Below are positions 34,284-46,850 of a stretch of 64,000 nt of DNA, piece by piece. The translations under genes and the position numbers were made by a program. Positions within the stretch are counted from its first letter, which is position 1. Every line of letters starts with the position of its first letter. The notes below the pieces were generated by a model. The model saw only the letters and a program-made list of their open reading frames with translations. It did no database searches and had not been told where the DNA came from. This DNA comes from Syngnathus acus (Eukaryota; Chordata; Actinopteri; Syngnathiformes; Syngnathidae): positions 13,512,501 through 13,576,500 of the forward strand of contig NC_051094.1 in NCBI RefSeq assembly GCF_901709675.1, written 5' to 3'.

Positions 34284-36587
34284 AGAGAAGGTTTTATGCA
34301 ATCTTTTGTGTGTCTGCCACAAATGAAATATACACCTTTCCAATTTAATAAGTCTCTGCCTGCCATTAAAGGCGCAACACTTGTGTTATTCTTTCAGCAA
34401 CATTCGCTTCCCACTGACAGGTCCTCTGTTAACTAGCCAGTAGGCCATAGTGTGCTCGGCCAGGTTTATTGCAACACTCACAAATGCATTCCTACCTCAA
34501 CACAAACGCATGAACAAACACACACACGTACGCTCGCACACTGGCTTATGACATTTCAAAAAACAAGTACACTTAAATGCTTAAAATGTTAAAATGCTTT
34601 AAAACTGTAGCAGAAATTTTTGTTTTGATGGGTGTCTTTAGGTCTCGCGAGAGACTGCGAATGTGATGCTGTAGTATGAAATATATTTATTTGCAGTTCA
34701 GCAATTTTGTTTGAACCCTATCAAACTTGTGTTCATTTATAGAATGTAAATATAAATACATAAATACACATGAATATAATAGCAACTATTCTTCCATCAG
34801 CCTGACCTTTCCACATATATGTACCCTTTTTTTTTTTTTTTTAACAAATGGTACTGTGGTTTGGTCTCAGCTATCCTTTCTAAATGAATAATGTCCCTCG
34901 AGGGCTCTAGTCTGTAATTTATGGTCAAACAAAAAAAGTTGAGACAAGGACTTATGGCCTGTGAACTGTTTGTGTTAGCTGCCCTGTAAAAGGGATCACA
35001 TTGTCAGCTTCGGCAGTGTGTGACTTAGAAAGGGAACAAAGTGAGTGTGTATGTGCACTTCTGTGTGTATGAATGATAGTGGGGGCATGTGTGTGTTTGT
35101 TGGGGGAGTCGAGATTAAGGGTGGGAGTGTTGTAGCACTACATTGCCATATGGAAAGAAAATTCTAAAATTAATGCCGCAATTATCTGCAGCAGCTGCCC
35201 AAAAACAAGAGCAGCTGTACTGAGGGATCATTAGTATCCAACTCCCACAGCAAATGCACAATATTAAAAGACAGTTACAATCTAAGTCGCCTCGGTTATG
35301 TGCACTCACTGAAGAGAATAACAGACGCCATGAGCAATGAACACCAATGTTACATTGGTATTAGATTGAGTCACTTGCTCGACTGCCTTTCTTATTTTCA
35401 TAATGCCAGATTTGTGAATTTACTGCAGCATCCGGAGTCACCACTAGGTGAGGTCATTCAACGCCTCCCATGAAATATGGCCAATGTCTCGCAGTGGTCT
35501 TCAGCTTGGTTCCCAGGCCGTTTTTAGATGTGTTATGTCCATTGGCATTGATCATATTGCCAAGGTCATGGCTTCTAGATGACTTTTCCACTATTAGAAC
35601 TCATTGAAGCTCATTAGGCGTCAGCTGCTTGTCTTGTTTCTCCTCATACACACTCTCATACACAATTATACACACACGTAACCTGGACAGATGGACAGTC
35701 ACACATGCCCACACCAACGCACTTGTTCTATACACAAATACAAGCAAGCACAGTGATTTCTGTGATACGAACCCTTAGCATGGCAAATGGCAAATTGTAG
35801 TGGTGGTGAGTTCTTAGAAACCAATGTTTGGTAAACGGAGAAGGCTGGGAGTCAGGGAGTGGAGTGGGCGAGAGCAGCAGGTGTTTCATTTTCAGGTCCC
35901 ACTGGGTGCATTCCTCTCTTCGAAACCACCGGCCAAGGTAGCACGGCTGTCTGGAAACAAGTTCATCAACAACTCGTGATACCCGGGCTGGGTTGCAGGG
36001 CTGAGGTATGACCAGTGGGAAGTGATGGGAGTCCGGTTTCCGATGATCTGTTGTTGCATGCCGGCATCATCCATTATCAGAAGAACATTGAGAACATCTA
36101 TCAGACTGACTCATTCACATTCACACTTTTGGAAAAGTTACTTTCTTCCTTTGCAAATACTCTTTCTTCGTAATCATGGCCAATTTTGTATTTTCCCAAT
36201 ACCTTTGCCACCGGTGGACTCATGAGGAGGCATTATCTGTAACCGCAGATGTTCCTCAGGTAGTTTCTCAGTCCGTCTCATTTTGAACATGCCCAGGCGT
36301 AAGAATTAAATACAGACATGTTATAGCACAAATATTTGATGAACCTGTGATCTCATTTTCTCATGGAATGCCATAACTGAAGATTAAACATCCTGGAAAC
36401 AGATAGTCAGCAACTGTCTCCCCAGCTTCAAAGAGTCACGTAACTAGCAACTGGAAGTCAAGAGACAAAGAACCACCACTGTCATTCTCATCTACGTATC
36501 TCTCACTATGAACTGTCACTCTCACAACAGACTTTTTAGTCATGTCCGATGCTGCTACACATAAATTGGTTGACTTTTCAGAATATA

Positions 36588-36757
36588 CCGTAATTTTCGG
36601 ACTATAAGTCGCACCGGAGTATAAGTCGCACCAGCCATAAAATGCCCAAAAAAGTGAAAAAAAACCCATATATATGTATATAAGTCGCTCCTGAGTATAA
36701 GTCGCCCCCCCACCCAAACTATGAAAAAAACCGCGACTTATAGTCCGAAAATTACGG
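36588..36757. mobile_element. 170-bp TA-flanked MITE, short relative of the intron-11 element
   Basis: It has near-perfect terminal inverted repeats starting CCGTAATTTTCGGACTATAA and direct TA flanks (36586-36587, 36758-36759). The interior has the tandem AGTATAAGTCGC motif, an A-rich segment and a C-run before the right end, just as in the terminal parts of 23816-25705. No coding capacity. Confidence 0.85.
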
Positions 36758-38959
36758 TACTGTCCTGTACTTTGCTAAGGTCAAAGGAAGATGATGAATA
36801 TTTTGTTTAAAAAGAATTATACAGAGTTGTTGAGTTATACCAAGTAGAGAACTAACAAGGGGATTTCGACAGGAAAAGAATGTTGATATGACAGATTCAT
36901 GGGTCAGTGGTATGGTTGTCCTTCCCTGCTGGCTGCCATGTGCTGAAGTGTAACAGCCAGGAACGCGATGCTGAGCAGAGGGAGATGAAAAAGCAGAAGG
37001 GGGACCTTTAGTGGGGGAATGGGCTGTTACAGCCCATTAAAGTGCAAGATAATAACGGTGGGAGGTAATACAACTGTTGCAGCAGAGGCTGCTGACATAA
37101 AGCCAAGAAACGTTCCAGTTACGATTTACAATGCATTTAAAAATTGCAGTTTTTATGTTCCATAAAATGCTAATTAAGTACTGTACCTGTCATTTGAGCC
37201 TGTCAATGTTGTTTTCCTATTAGTCTGACTATTATTATTGCATAGGACGAAAGGAGACATGGAGTAATGCCAAATTATTCTTATTATATGCTTTCCTGCC
37301 AACGCGATATTATCTCAGTACATCACATGATGTTATTTCAAGAACTTGTGTAGCTATTTGTTGGTACTGCATTTTATAATTTGAACAATTCCAACAGCAA
37401 CAGTGCTTAGTGCCACTTAAAAGGCCACCATTTGTCCATCTGTACCTAGAGAGTGCCTACCCGCAGCACCGTGCTCTCCACACAAACTTTTACGAGGTTT
37501 GTTGTGCTATCCCAACACCTTATGTCGCCCTGCAATAATGTCATTACACAGTCAGACTAACAATGCGTGATAGTGAGTGGTGTGGTGATTTGCCGTGCTT
37601 AATTTACCCAAGAAAAAGAAAAAGTAGGTAGTTCCCATCAAATATGTAACATTCATGAAGATCTCATTAGCTGTGTTACTTTCCGTTATCGTAAATTTTC
37701 AGATGAGAATCAATTCAAGAGGGTAAAGATCCAGCAATGAGGATTTCTGTATTTCAATCCACACATTACTACGACAAAACGTAATGATTTTTATTCACAC
37801 TGATAAAACTCTTCTTTCTTTTTTGCAATTTGGCATTTGGTCTACAAGTGTTATTCCTACCCTGATTAGCATTGATAGTTATTACTTTAATTTTCCCCTT
37901 TACCTTGTTTGTGCCAATACCTTGTTGAAAATCAAAGTTCTTGATTGCAAGCGGCTAGAGATTAGTTGTGTAAGAGCTGGAGCAATATTACCATGTCTGT
38001 TTGTGAAGACATAGTTGTGCAGATTAATATCACCTTAGCGTTGAACATAGTATCTGTTCCCTATCCCCACCCTTTAGTGTGGGGTATCAGAGGCTATTTA
38101 TGAGGTCACAATGGGCCTGTCATAGTGGCTGAGATTAATGAAGACTGTTTCTGTGGCTAGGAGGCTTTGGGGATTCCGCTTTCCTTCTGCACATGTTCCC
38201 GAAGACTGTTTAACCTCAGCCAAGCACAAGGCTCATCAACACACTCTCTGTCCACAGCTAACCTGAAGTTGTGTTGTTGTTTCTTATTGGAAATGGTTGG
38301 TCGTTTTTACCACAGAAAACAACGTGAAACATGACTGTTGAAATTCTGGGTTGGTAGTATTTAAGAAAAACAGCATGTGATGCATACTTCCAAGTGGATT
38401 CTTCTTATGTGACATTGTGCTGGAGTACTGTGTTTATTTTCTCCTCACATGTTGGGCTTTATCACTCTTACTTTTGAGTCACTGCCCTGGTTGTAGATGT
38501 GGAAGTGACCCGACACATGATCGCATCATTATATCTCAACATTAATCATAAATGTTGTACCCAGGGGACGATTGCACAATGCAAGACATGTCGTGAACTC
38601 TCCATCCTACTGTGAACTTGCCTCAAGGCGGCCGTATCAGGTGTTGTTGACCCTATGTGCTGCTGTTAGTATATCGGTTCGTCAGATGAAGGGTGGCAAC
38701 TTAAGACAAGAACACATCACCTGCAAGTTTACACAATAGCCCGGCCTTGTACTCACTCTAAGGGATTCTGTAAAATGCTGCAGGGGAGGAAGCCCTTCAC
38801 ACAATACATGCACTGGATCTTATTTAGTACAATATACATCCACCACACATGTGGCAATACATCAGAATCTGTCTGCCTGCACTGTGATGAAATTCACCCA
38901 AATTACATTACATTCCCTACGCCTGGTTCCAGGCAAAATGTTTATTCCACTTTTAGCCA

Positions 38960-39260
38960 CAACATATTGAAGTAGCCTGAGTACACCGGAACACCCAACG
39001 TTGTGGCCTGTTGTCTTGAAGATCAGGATGCACCAGTTTCTACCCTCATGTGCAGCTGCACTGTTTACAAATATAGATCCCATAATATCAATGTCATAGC
39101 CTGCAAACAGTCCGGATTTTAAACCAATCGAAATTATCTGGTGGAAATGAAAGAAAATGGCCAATGACAGGGTACCAATCTTTAAAGCAGAGCTGGTAAC
39201 AAGAATCAGAGGAAATTGGCGCCAGTTTATCACCAGTTAAGTCCATGGTCAACAAAAATT
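38960..39260 (+). pseudogene. Tc1-like transposase relic, C-terminal part
   Basis: Segments QDAPVST (about 39030), INVIA and PANSPDFKPIE (about 39090-39130), and RGNWRQF (about 39210) match the second and third catalytic regions of the same Tc1-like group as the 53-kb copy. The parts lie in different frames with stops between. The opposite-strand 123-codon frame is only a shadow. Confidence 0.7.
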
Positions 39261-40373
39261 TGTGACCGACTGACTACATGTTTTTTATGATGCTTTTTAT
39301 TCTTTATTCTAGTTTTCTATAATGCTTTTTATTCTTTCTTAAAGACAGAAAGATGGCATTTTGAATACAAATTGTTTTGTGGCACATCCTTGATTTAAAT
39401 AAGCCTCCTCCAGAAGGGGTGATTCCATAGTTCAAGCCAAGGGTTGTACTAGGTGAGGTGTGTTCCTGGACGAAAACAGATGTTGTGTTTTATCTTCGAA
39501 GACTAAAATGAATGCTGTAAGAAAATGAAGCAGCACAATATTCCATATCTCACAAAGATAACCTCACTTGAATTTCCATATTCATGACAGAAGTCATTTG
39601 CTATCTTACTGATTACAAGCGTGTGCACATTCAAGAAATGTGTTAAGTGCAAGTTTGTGTGTCTGTGTGTGTGTGTTTGTGTGTCTGGGGGTGTGCGTGT
39701 GTGTCCGTGCACAAGCTTAGTGGGTGTGAGATGGCTATCTGGAGCCATACATCAGGGCCAGTGTGGCAGTAGGCCCATGTAATTATTGGGTCTCAATGGG
39801 ACACTGTGTTATTTTGGCCCAGGGTGAGATACTTATCTAGTCCTGTCAGCATCCACCTGGATGGATGATTTGGACTCCACAGAGAGGTGGCTCACCTTCC
39901 CTCAGAATCAAAGCCAAACTGGCCATTTCTTTCACAGCAGCCTCTGCAGGGCACTCAGTTTGGCCAAGAGGCCACAATGCAAAATAGTTATTCTTCAGTA
40001 GCTAACTTTGGCCTCTAACAACAATAAATATGTAACATCTGTCAATCAATAAACTCATCAGATTTTTGTATGTATTTTACATAGGTGTTTGACTAAGAGG
40101 ATCTTAATGAATGACTGTAATATATGAAAATGAACATTTTACTGCTACCGTTTTCCACCCTGACCACACAAATGATGATTATTTGCATTTGTGGCAGTCT
40201 GCATGTAATTGACAATGGTTTTCTGAAGTGTTACAGAGCCCATGTGGCAACATCCTGATGTCGGGTTTTGAAGCCTTGACAATGAAGGTAATTGTTTTAA
40301 ACATTATCGCTTAGTGCAGGGATTGCTTTATGTTCTCTGGATCTTTTTAAGGATATTAATAAGAACATAGTAC

Positions 40374-40528
40374 TAACTGTCAGGATGAAAATGTCAACGT
40401 CAGTGTCCCACAGCTTCTCCATCCCTCTGACTTTAGATTTGTGAAGGGAACAGTGGATGGCAGTGCCTCGCTTGCTGGGTGTCGAGCCGAGAGCGAGAGA
40501 GAGAGACCTCCAGATGGCCTTCCTGTAA
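40374..40528. other. Candidate exon, strand unresolved
   Basis: On the minus strand a good pyrimidine tract and acceptor (TTTTTCAAATTACAG) precede a frame reading KAIWRSLSLALGSTPSKRGT and then KLWDTDVDIFILT before a GTTAGT donor. On the plus strand a TACTAAC branch-like site and CTGTCAG acceptor precede an equally open frame, VPQLLHPSDFRFVKGTVDGS, ending at GTAATT. I recognise neither product. Codon composition looks richer than the surrounding AT-rich DNA. Confidence 0.25.
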
Positions 40529-43500
40529 TTTGAAAAAGCAAAGATTAGAACATGTAACCATTCACACCTTTGCACTGATGATGATCCACTAACTTTCCAA
40601 TCAATTTATGCAATGTAATAGTTTCCAACCCCACCAAAACACAATTCTAATATTTGCTTTCTGAAATGGATGCAGTACATCACATCTTACTATTAGAAAG
40701 CAAATTGCCTCAGTTCAAATGTGGAATTCAAGGCACTCACTTTGAGGATCATGTTACATGGTGAAGTTTGTTTGTGATGGGTTGCATCAATGAATGCTCC
40801 AAAATCTATCATCACTTTCCTTTATGCTGACAATGGTAAACACACGGCACATACAAACATCGTGACATCTTAAAAGAATTGAGTGCTGTATTTTATGTGT
40901 TGAAAATAGTTGTATGAGAGAGCTTGTCTCAGGGGCGCATTGATCTATTATAACAAAGTAAACAATAACAAATGCCAAAAAAATACATATATTCAGACTA
41001 AGTGACAAATTATTTTACAACTTAACGTTACCTAACGTGCAGAAAGAACTAGGACTCAGGTCTTCACAAGCTCTTCAAGAATGGCTGAATGCAACACTGA
41101 TTTTTGCCTTTGTTAAATGTATTTGCTTTTAACCAGTCCATTAGGTTCAGATAACCTCTGCCTGTTGGACCTTAGCAGCTTAAAACCGTACGACCCCGCC
41201 CTTGACCTTTGCCCTGTACACCCCCTTCCCATCACACCACTTAAGTCCTCAAGTTAAGAAGAAATGTTGATGCTTTCCATTCCGAGAAGCAGCTAATATC
41301 ACTGCAACATGTGAGTTCATTAACACATATCTGTCTGTTTGCTCCAGTGATGAGATTTCAAGTTGCTTTACAGCTGTGCCCAAAAGGAGAGGCTGCTTGT
41401 ATCAATCAATACCAGCTTCACTAGGAAATCCGTTTAAGGAAACCCATTTACATAATACTGATGTAGTCTTGTGTATCTAAATCACAGATATGGGTAAATC
41501 ATATATTCCACTATATGAATGACAAGTGAGGCTTAAGTAAAATACACATAGTGTTCTTACACCACCCGCTGGCCAGGGATGGTAACAACAGGGTTATAAT
41601 GGAACAATGATTGTATTTTTATAATTGAAAATAATTAAACTATTATTGATATTAAATAAGCATATGTATTCTTGTAATTGAGAACATTTGAATAAAGGTT
41701 ATTTCACTACATTCATGAAAGAGACCATAACTACAGTATATCATACAAAAACATAAATGGAATTTATTGGCTTGATTTTTATGAATTACTCAAATGTTCA
41801 TCGCTGCAGCAAAAACCTCACATTATCTGCATACATAATTTCTTGCTCCAAAACAGTTGCCGGTCGATATTTCTTGTTCTGGACAGCTTTCTAGTAGACT
41901 GCATCTCATCACTGCCACTGAGCAGTAGATGGATAGACAGATTGATGATGGAGGAGCTGATGGAGGGTGGTGCTTAATGAATCATTGCGCAAATGAGCAG
42001 TTCTAATGACACATGGCAGTGCTTGTCTGGATATATTGTATATTTGTGTCCAGATGTTGAATGTACACAATATGTTGATTATGCACAGATCCCATAACTA
42101 ACGCATGAGTGCATAATTTTCACTGTCTTTGGCGCTTGCACAATGTTTGAGTTGCTTGCACATCTATTTATAATGGACATTCTGCGGTCTGCATTGTGTC
42201 TGTGTGCGTGTTACTGAATCTGATCAAGGCCCCTGTTAAGCCAGGAGGATTGTAGCATCCCGACACAGCCTTGGAGCTTTGGCAGTGGTCTTTGTCGAAT
42301 ATGTGTAAACAGCTAAGGGCACCAAGAGTCTCGATCGAGCAAACAGATGGTAGCTGTTTTAAAAAGAACTTTAAGCCTTGATCTGATAAACTGGGTATGA
42401 TTTGCCAGAAGGAAGGTTATTGCAAAATGAAGCCAAAATTTTGTCCATTACTTTTGATGAATAATAAAATTCGACTTTTCACTCTGAAACAGTTGTTGTT
42501 GTAATCATGATAATGCATTTTGTGTAAGGATATTTTATTAAACCAACAACATATAGTTATATCACCCAACTGTGTCTTGGCTAACTTGTAATACGAAATA
42601 CGCAAAATTCTCTATTTTGTTATCCCAACCTCAGCTAATGTAAAATTGTATTCTCACAGTGATATCCGTTTTTATTTTGAAATTACTAAATACTGTGCAG
42701 TGAGCATTCTTGCTCCGTACATTGTAGTTTATTTGCGACCTGTTTTTAATCAATGCAACATATATGTATGTACTTGCTCAACTCACACTAACTTTATGTA
42801 CGTGTGAATATATTAAGTATATAGTGATTGATCTTGGGTTCACTCAGTCATTGTCAAATCAAAGTCAGCATTTAACTAGCGGAAAGTGTGTTTACTTGTG
42901 TGTGGTCTTGTTTGCCAGAGAACAGAGGAAATGGTCTGTGATGTTGTGGGACACACAGGGTGGGTCCAAGTTAAAAGTGTTGGGCCTTAGTGTCTGTGAT
43001 GTGGGCCCACACCTTGTGTTGAAAAGTGTCCTTGTTTAAAGCTCTGAAATTAAAGAGGGTGATGACAATAAAAATTAGGAAGGTCATCAAGACCTCTGTC
43101 CACAAGACAGAAAATAAAAAGCAATGATGATCCATCATCCATAACATAGCAGATTTAGATTTAGATTTTTGATTGGCCTAAACAGTCCCACAGCACACAA
43201 CCTTTATATCTAAACCACATTTTGGAAACGCCGGTGACCCCACACTTGACAAAGAAAGAAATTAGTTGCTCTTACTGTATGGTGTGTGGTATAGTAGAGC
43301 TGACTAACACAGCACACCACACACACACAAATATTTCTACTGACTATTTGTTAATCTTTTCTTACTTCACTTGCTCTCACCAACTATTCAGAGAAAGGAA
43401 AAGTGACCATATTATTGTGAATCAGCTGATAGCCCATGAGGTAAATAACATTTTCTGATTAAGTAATGAAACGGTCCTATTGCTAATATATAGTGGAGTA

Positions 43501-45045
43501 CTTCAAGTTACATGAGCCAGCACAAATTAGTCCAAAGGCCCTTGGCAGATTAGATTGATATAGCAGCACAAGGAGACTGAATTCTGATTGAGGGGGATCC
43601 CAATCCTCTCTTAACTTTGAACACAAAGTGTTGGAAGTTACCAGTAGAGCAGAACTAGGCTGCATCAAATCTTATGCCCTTCAGTTGAAGTGACTTAAGC
43701 CAAGTAGAAACTCTTCCCTGTTCAACATAGTGAATTTCATGCATCCCTGTATTTCTTGATGAAAAACCTTTGAGCGCAACCAAAACCCTGCCAATGTCAT
43801 TTTCAGCAAGATTTTCTTTATTAACATGTAGAAATAGAGTTTAAATTAAAGCTGAATTGCCTACAATTAGAAAAAGAATGAACTACTTTCAATAGATGTT
43901 TTTGTAGATATCGACTCACTTTGTATTTTTATACAAACTCTCAAACCCCAAAATAGCTGTGAGTTGGGGACACCAAGACACCTTTAAGCTAAATAAAATT
44001 TAATGATAGACAATATAGTCAATCAAGAATGCACCTGAGTCATCTTGTGAATGTCATCATTTTCTTTTTCTTTTTTTTTTTTCAAAATGTCTTGTGCAAA
44101 ACAAGATTGGAGTGTTCTGATAGAAAACACATGGCGTTAATGCAGGCAGCGACAAGAGATAACTGTTTCCCAAAGTCTTCAGCCAATCAGCAATGATCGC
44201 ATAACTTTAAGAACCCAAAAGTAAAACTTTTTGGCTTTGTGACACATTTTAAATTAAACATGTAAAAAAAAAATACATTTGAGGGCATAGGGCACAAGTT
44301 GAATAACCAATCTTATAATATGCTTCATGCAGTCCATTTATTCCTTAAAAATTGATTTTCGGTACACCCAAAGACTACTCCGTTTCTGACATCGTACTCG
44401 GGGGTAGAAATCAATGCAAATGTGCTTGGTTTCCCGCTGGACCTGAACAGACCCGTATAAATGTTTTGAGCTTCAGAACAAGTGTCATTGGATTTTCTCA
44501 ACGGTCACTGGAGACGTTGGGGTTGGCAAGGTCATTCTTCCTGCTTGGCTGGCCACATGCACACGCACACACTCGCACACAGGTGCTCATTGTTCAGTCA
44601 GACCGCTATCAGCCTACACGCCCCTGGCTATGAATCAATTGAAGGGAGAAAGAGAGATGGAAAGTCAGGGAGAGCTCTTTTAAGTAAACAAGGGTGAGCA
44701 GGTCTCTGTCTCTGGTCAGATTTATTGGACTGGCAGTCGACCCCAAATGTCCTATGCTTGAATGGGTTAGCTTGATGTGTTGTGGGCAGTGGCTGAGGGT
44801 CTACTGACACTCAGGTCTCATAAAAATGTTAATTGGCTGGTAGTAGCTAAAAAAGGTGAACTGAAGGTCACTCTGCAGGAGCAGGTCATTATTATTTCAT
44901 GTAAATAAAGTCACTAACAAAATGATGAATGCATAAATGCATATTAATTGCATTATATTTAATTCATTCCTTTTTACTTTAAATGTGGTGAGAACTCATG
45001 AGCATTACGTATTGTAAATCACTATAGTTTCTGATTAACCCCGCT

Positions 45046-45089
45046 CACACACACACGCACGCACGCACGCACGCACGCACGCACACACA
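45046..45089. repeat. (CA)n/(CACG)n microsatellite
   Basis: A short CA run followed by about seven GCAC units and a further CA run. Confidence 0.95.
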
Positions 45090-46765
45090 AAAGATGCAAC
45101 TTAAAATGCCTGTGACAAATAGATAAGTATTGAATCTTGGACAAACAAGAAGAACAAGAAGATATGGTGACAATCAACATTGGATTATAAATCATAGTGC
45201 TCAGAAAAAGGGTGGCATTTAATTTGAATACTTTCCAGTATTTCATGGGCTCATTTCCCATTTCCTTGGTAACTCGATGAAACATGACAGAAACACTCAG
45301 CTAATGACATACTGTTATATTTTAGATGTGATTGCTCCACTCGAACATCACTAAATTCTACTCAGAACTATCAAAGAGATTTTGGTGCCTGCTGACACTC
45401 CTTGTTCCAATGACAGCCAAATTGATTCCATGACATGAGTGGGTAATGGGTAGGGGGGGGGCAAGCATACTGATTGACTCAGACAATAAGAAGCAGCCGC
45501 AATCAAATCTGGTTGTGGTGATTCATATCAGTTAATAAGATGGTCTGTCATTCTAGAGCGCAATTTTTCTCTCATCTTTAACAGTGCCACTCACCCTCTA
45601 AGTGCCCCTCTTATTGCTGCATCAGGACAAGCACAATAGGAATGAAGTGACAATCTGAATATTCAGAGTGGTAAATCAAAAACATTTCAAATTCACTTTT
45701 TGCCTTCTACCAAAAGGACCTGGTGAGGTGGTGAGCTTTGTTCAGACATGCCTGGTGTCATCACTCAGTCTGTGACACCATGACAAGACCTCTTGTCTTG
45801 TCCAGTTGACTGGAGGTGAACCCAAATAGTTGGCCATGATGGACGACATCTGACAGAGGAGTGGCGGCGACTGAGAAAAGAGCGATCACAGTCGACTTCT
45901 ATACCACTATCACCCAAAGGCTAGACACTTGGGAGGTCAATAAAAGAGTACAGATTTGTGCAAGATGGCATCTTTGTCGGTTGGGGAAGTTTTGTTCAAC
46001 AAGAGTGTGGATGACTGTGACCACTGCCTGGGGGCCATAAAACACTCAAAATTGTGAAAAGAGGGTCAGCAGATTGAATGCTCGCTGGAAAGCATGACCA
46101 AACCTATGAGAAATGCATTGCGTCATACTGTGAAGGTTTTCTAATTTGTACAATCAAAAACTACCCAAAAAAACCACAATGTTGGATGGACAGCGAGTCA
46201 TTTGCGACTCACCCATTAGACAGTTGTCAAACACAACACAGAGAAGAGGGAGAAATGGTGAGTCACAAGCAAGTTAGCATTTTCAAGGTGGTGATATAAA
46301 CATTTTTAGCTCTGCTTCCTCCTACTCCTTTTCGAGCATTCTTTGTTGTTGTTGTTTTTTTTCCGTTTGTTGTTTTTTTTTTTTTCAATGACTTAGATAT
46401 GGCACTTTAAAGTGTTATTTTTTCCCCCCTATTTTCATGTTTTAAATATGTTCGGAAGCAAGATATATCAAAATCAAAATATAATTGTAAGATTATAAGA
46501 TTGTGCTTTGCAACAAGGTTGTTACAAGTTCAGTTATTAAAGTCTACTTATTTCCCTTGGGTTAATGTTGGCCCGTAATTAGCTAAGCGAATGCTCATAT
46601 CTGAAGTTACTTTCATAGACGAACATTTGCTAATGCTATATTTCATGCATTTGCTATATTGCGAGATTTTGTGTATTTTGTGACAACTAAAAGGATGACA
46701 AGCATAAACTTCAGGGGCAGTTACCAAGGAGCTAATCGTTCCTCCTTCCTTGAAAGACAAATTAA

Positions 46766-46850
46766 TGTAATTTATTACATTATTATTATTATTATTGTTG
46801 TTGTTGATATTGTTATTATTATTATTAGTTGTAATAGTTGTAGTAGTATT
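46766..46850. repeat. (ATT)n/(GTT)n imperfect trinucleotide tract
   Basis: Imperfect ATT and GTT repeats form a low-complexity stretch. Confidence 0.85.

Larger units (their letters stand above)
32651..36587. other. Intergenic or intronic, no gene recognised
   Basis: Contains the GGAT (33804) and GT/GC (34202) tracts. A segment at 35880-36080 is unusually GC-rich, with minus-strand frames reading TPITSHWSYLSPATQPGYHE and, in another frame, VVDELVSRQPCYLGRWFRRE. I cannot assign it. Confidence 0.35.

Noticed and set aside
34073-34436. Cys/Val- and Thr/His-rich frames
   Set aside because: Translations of the GT/GC tract.
38862-39233. 123-codon minus-strand open frame
   Set aside because: Antisense shadow of the Tc1-like transposase relic, whose recognisable motifs are on the plus strand.
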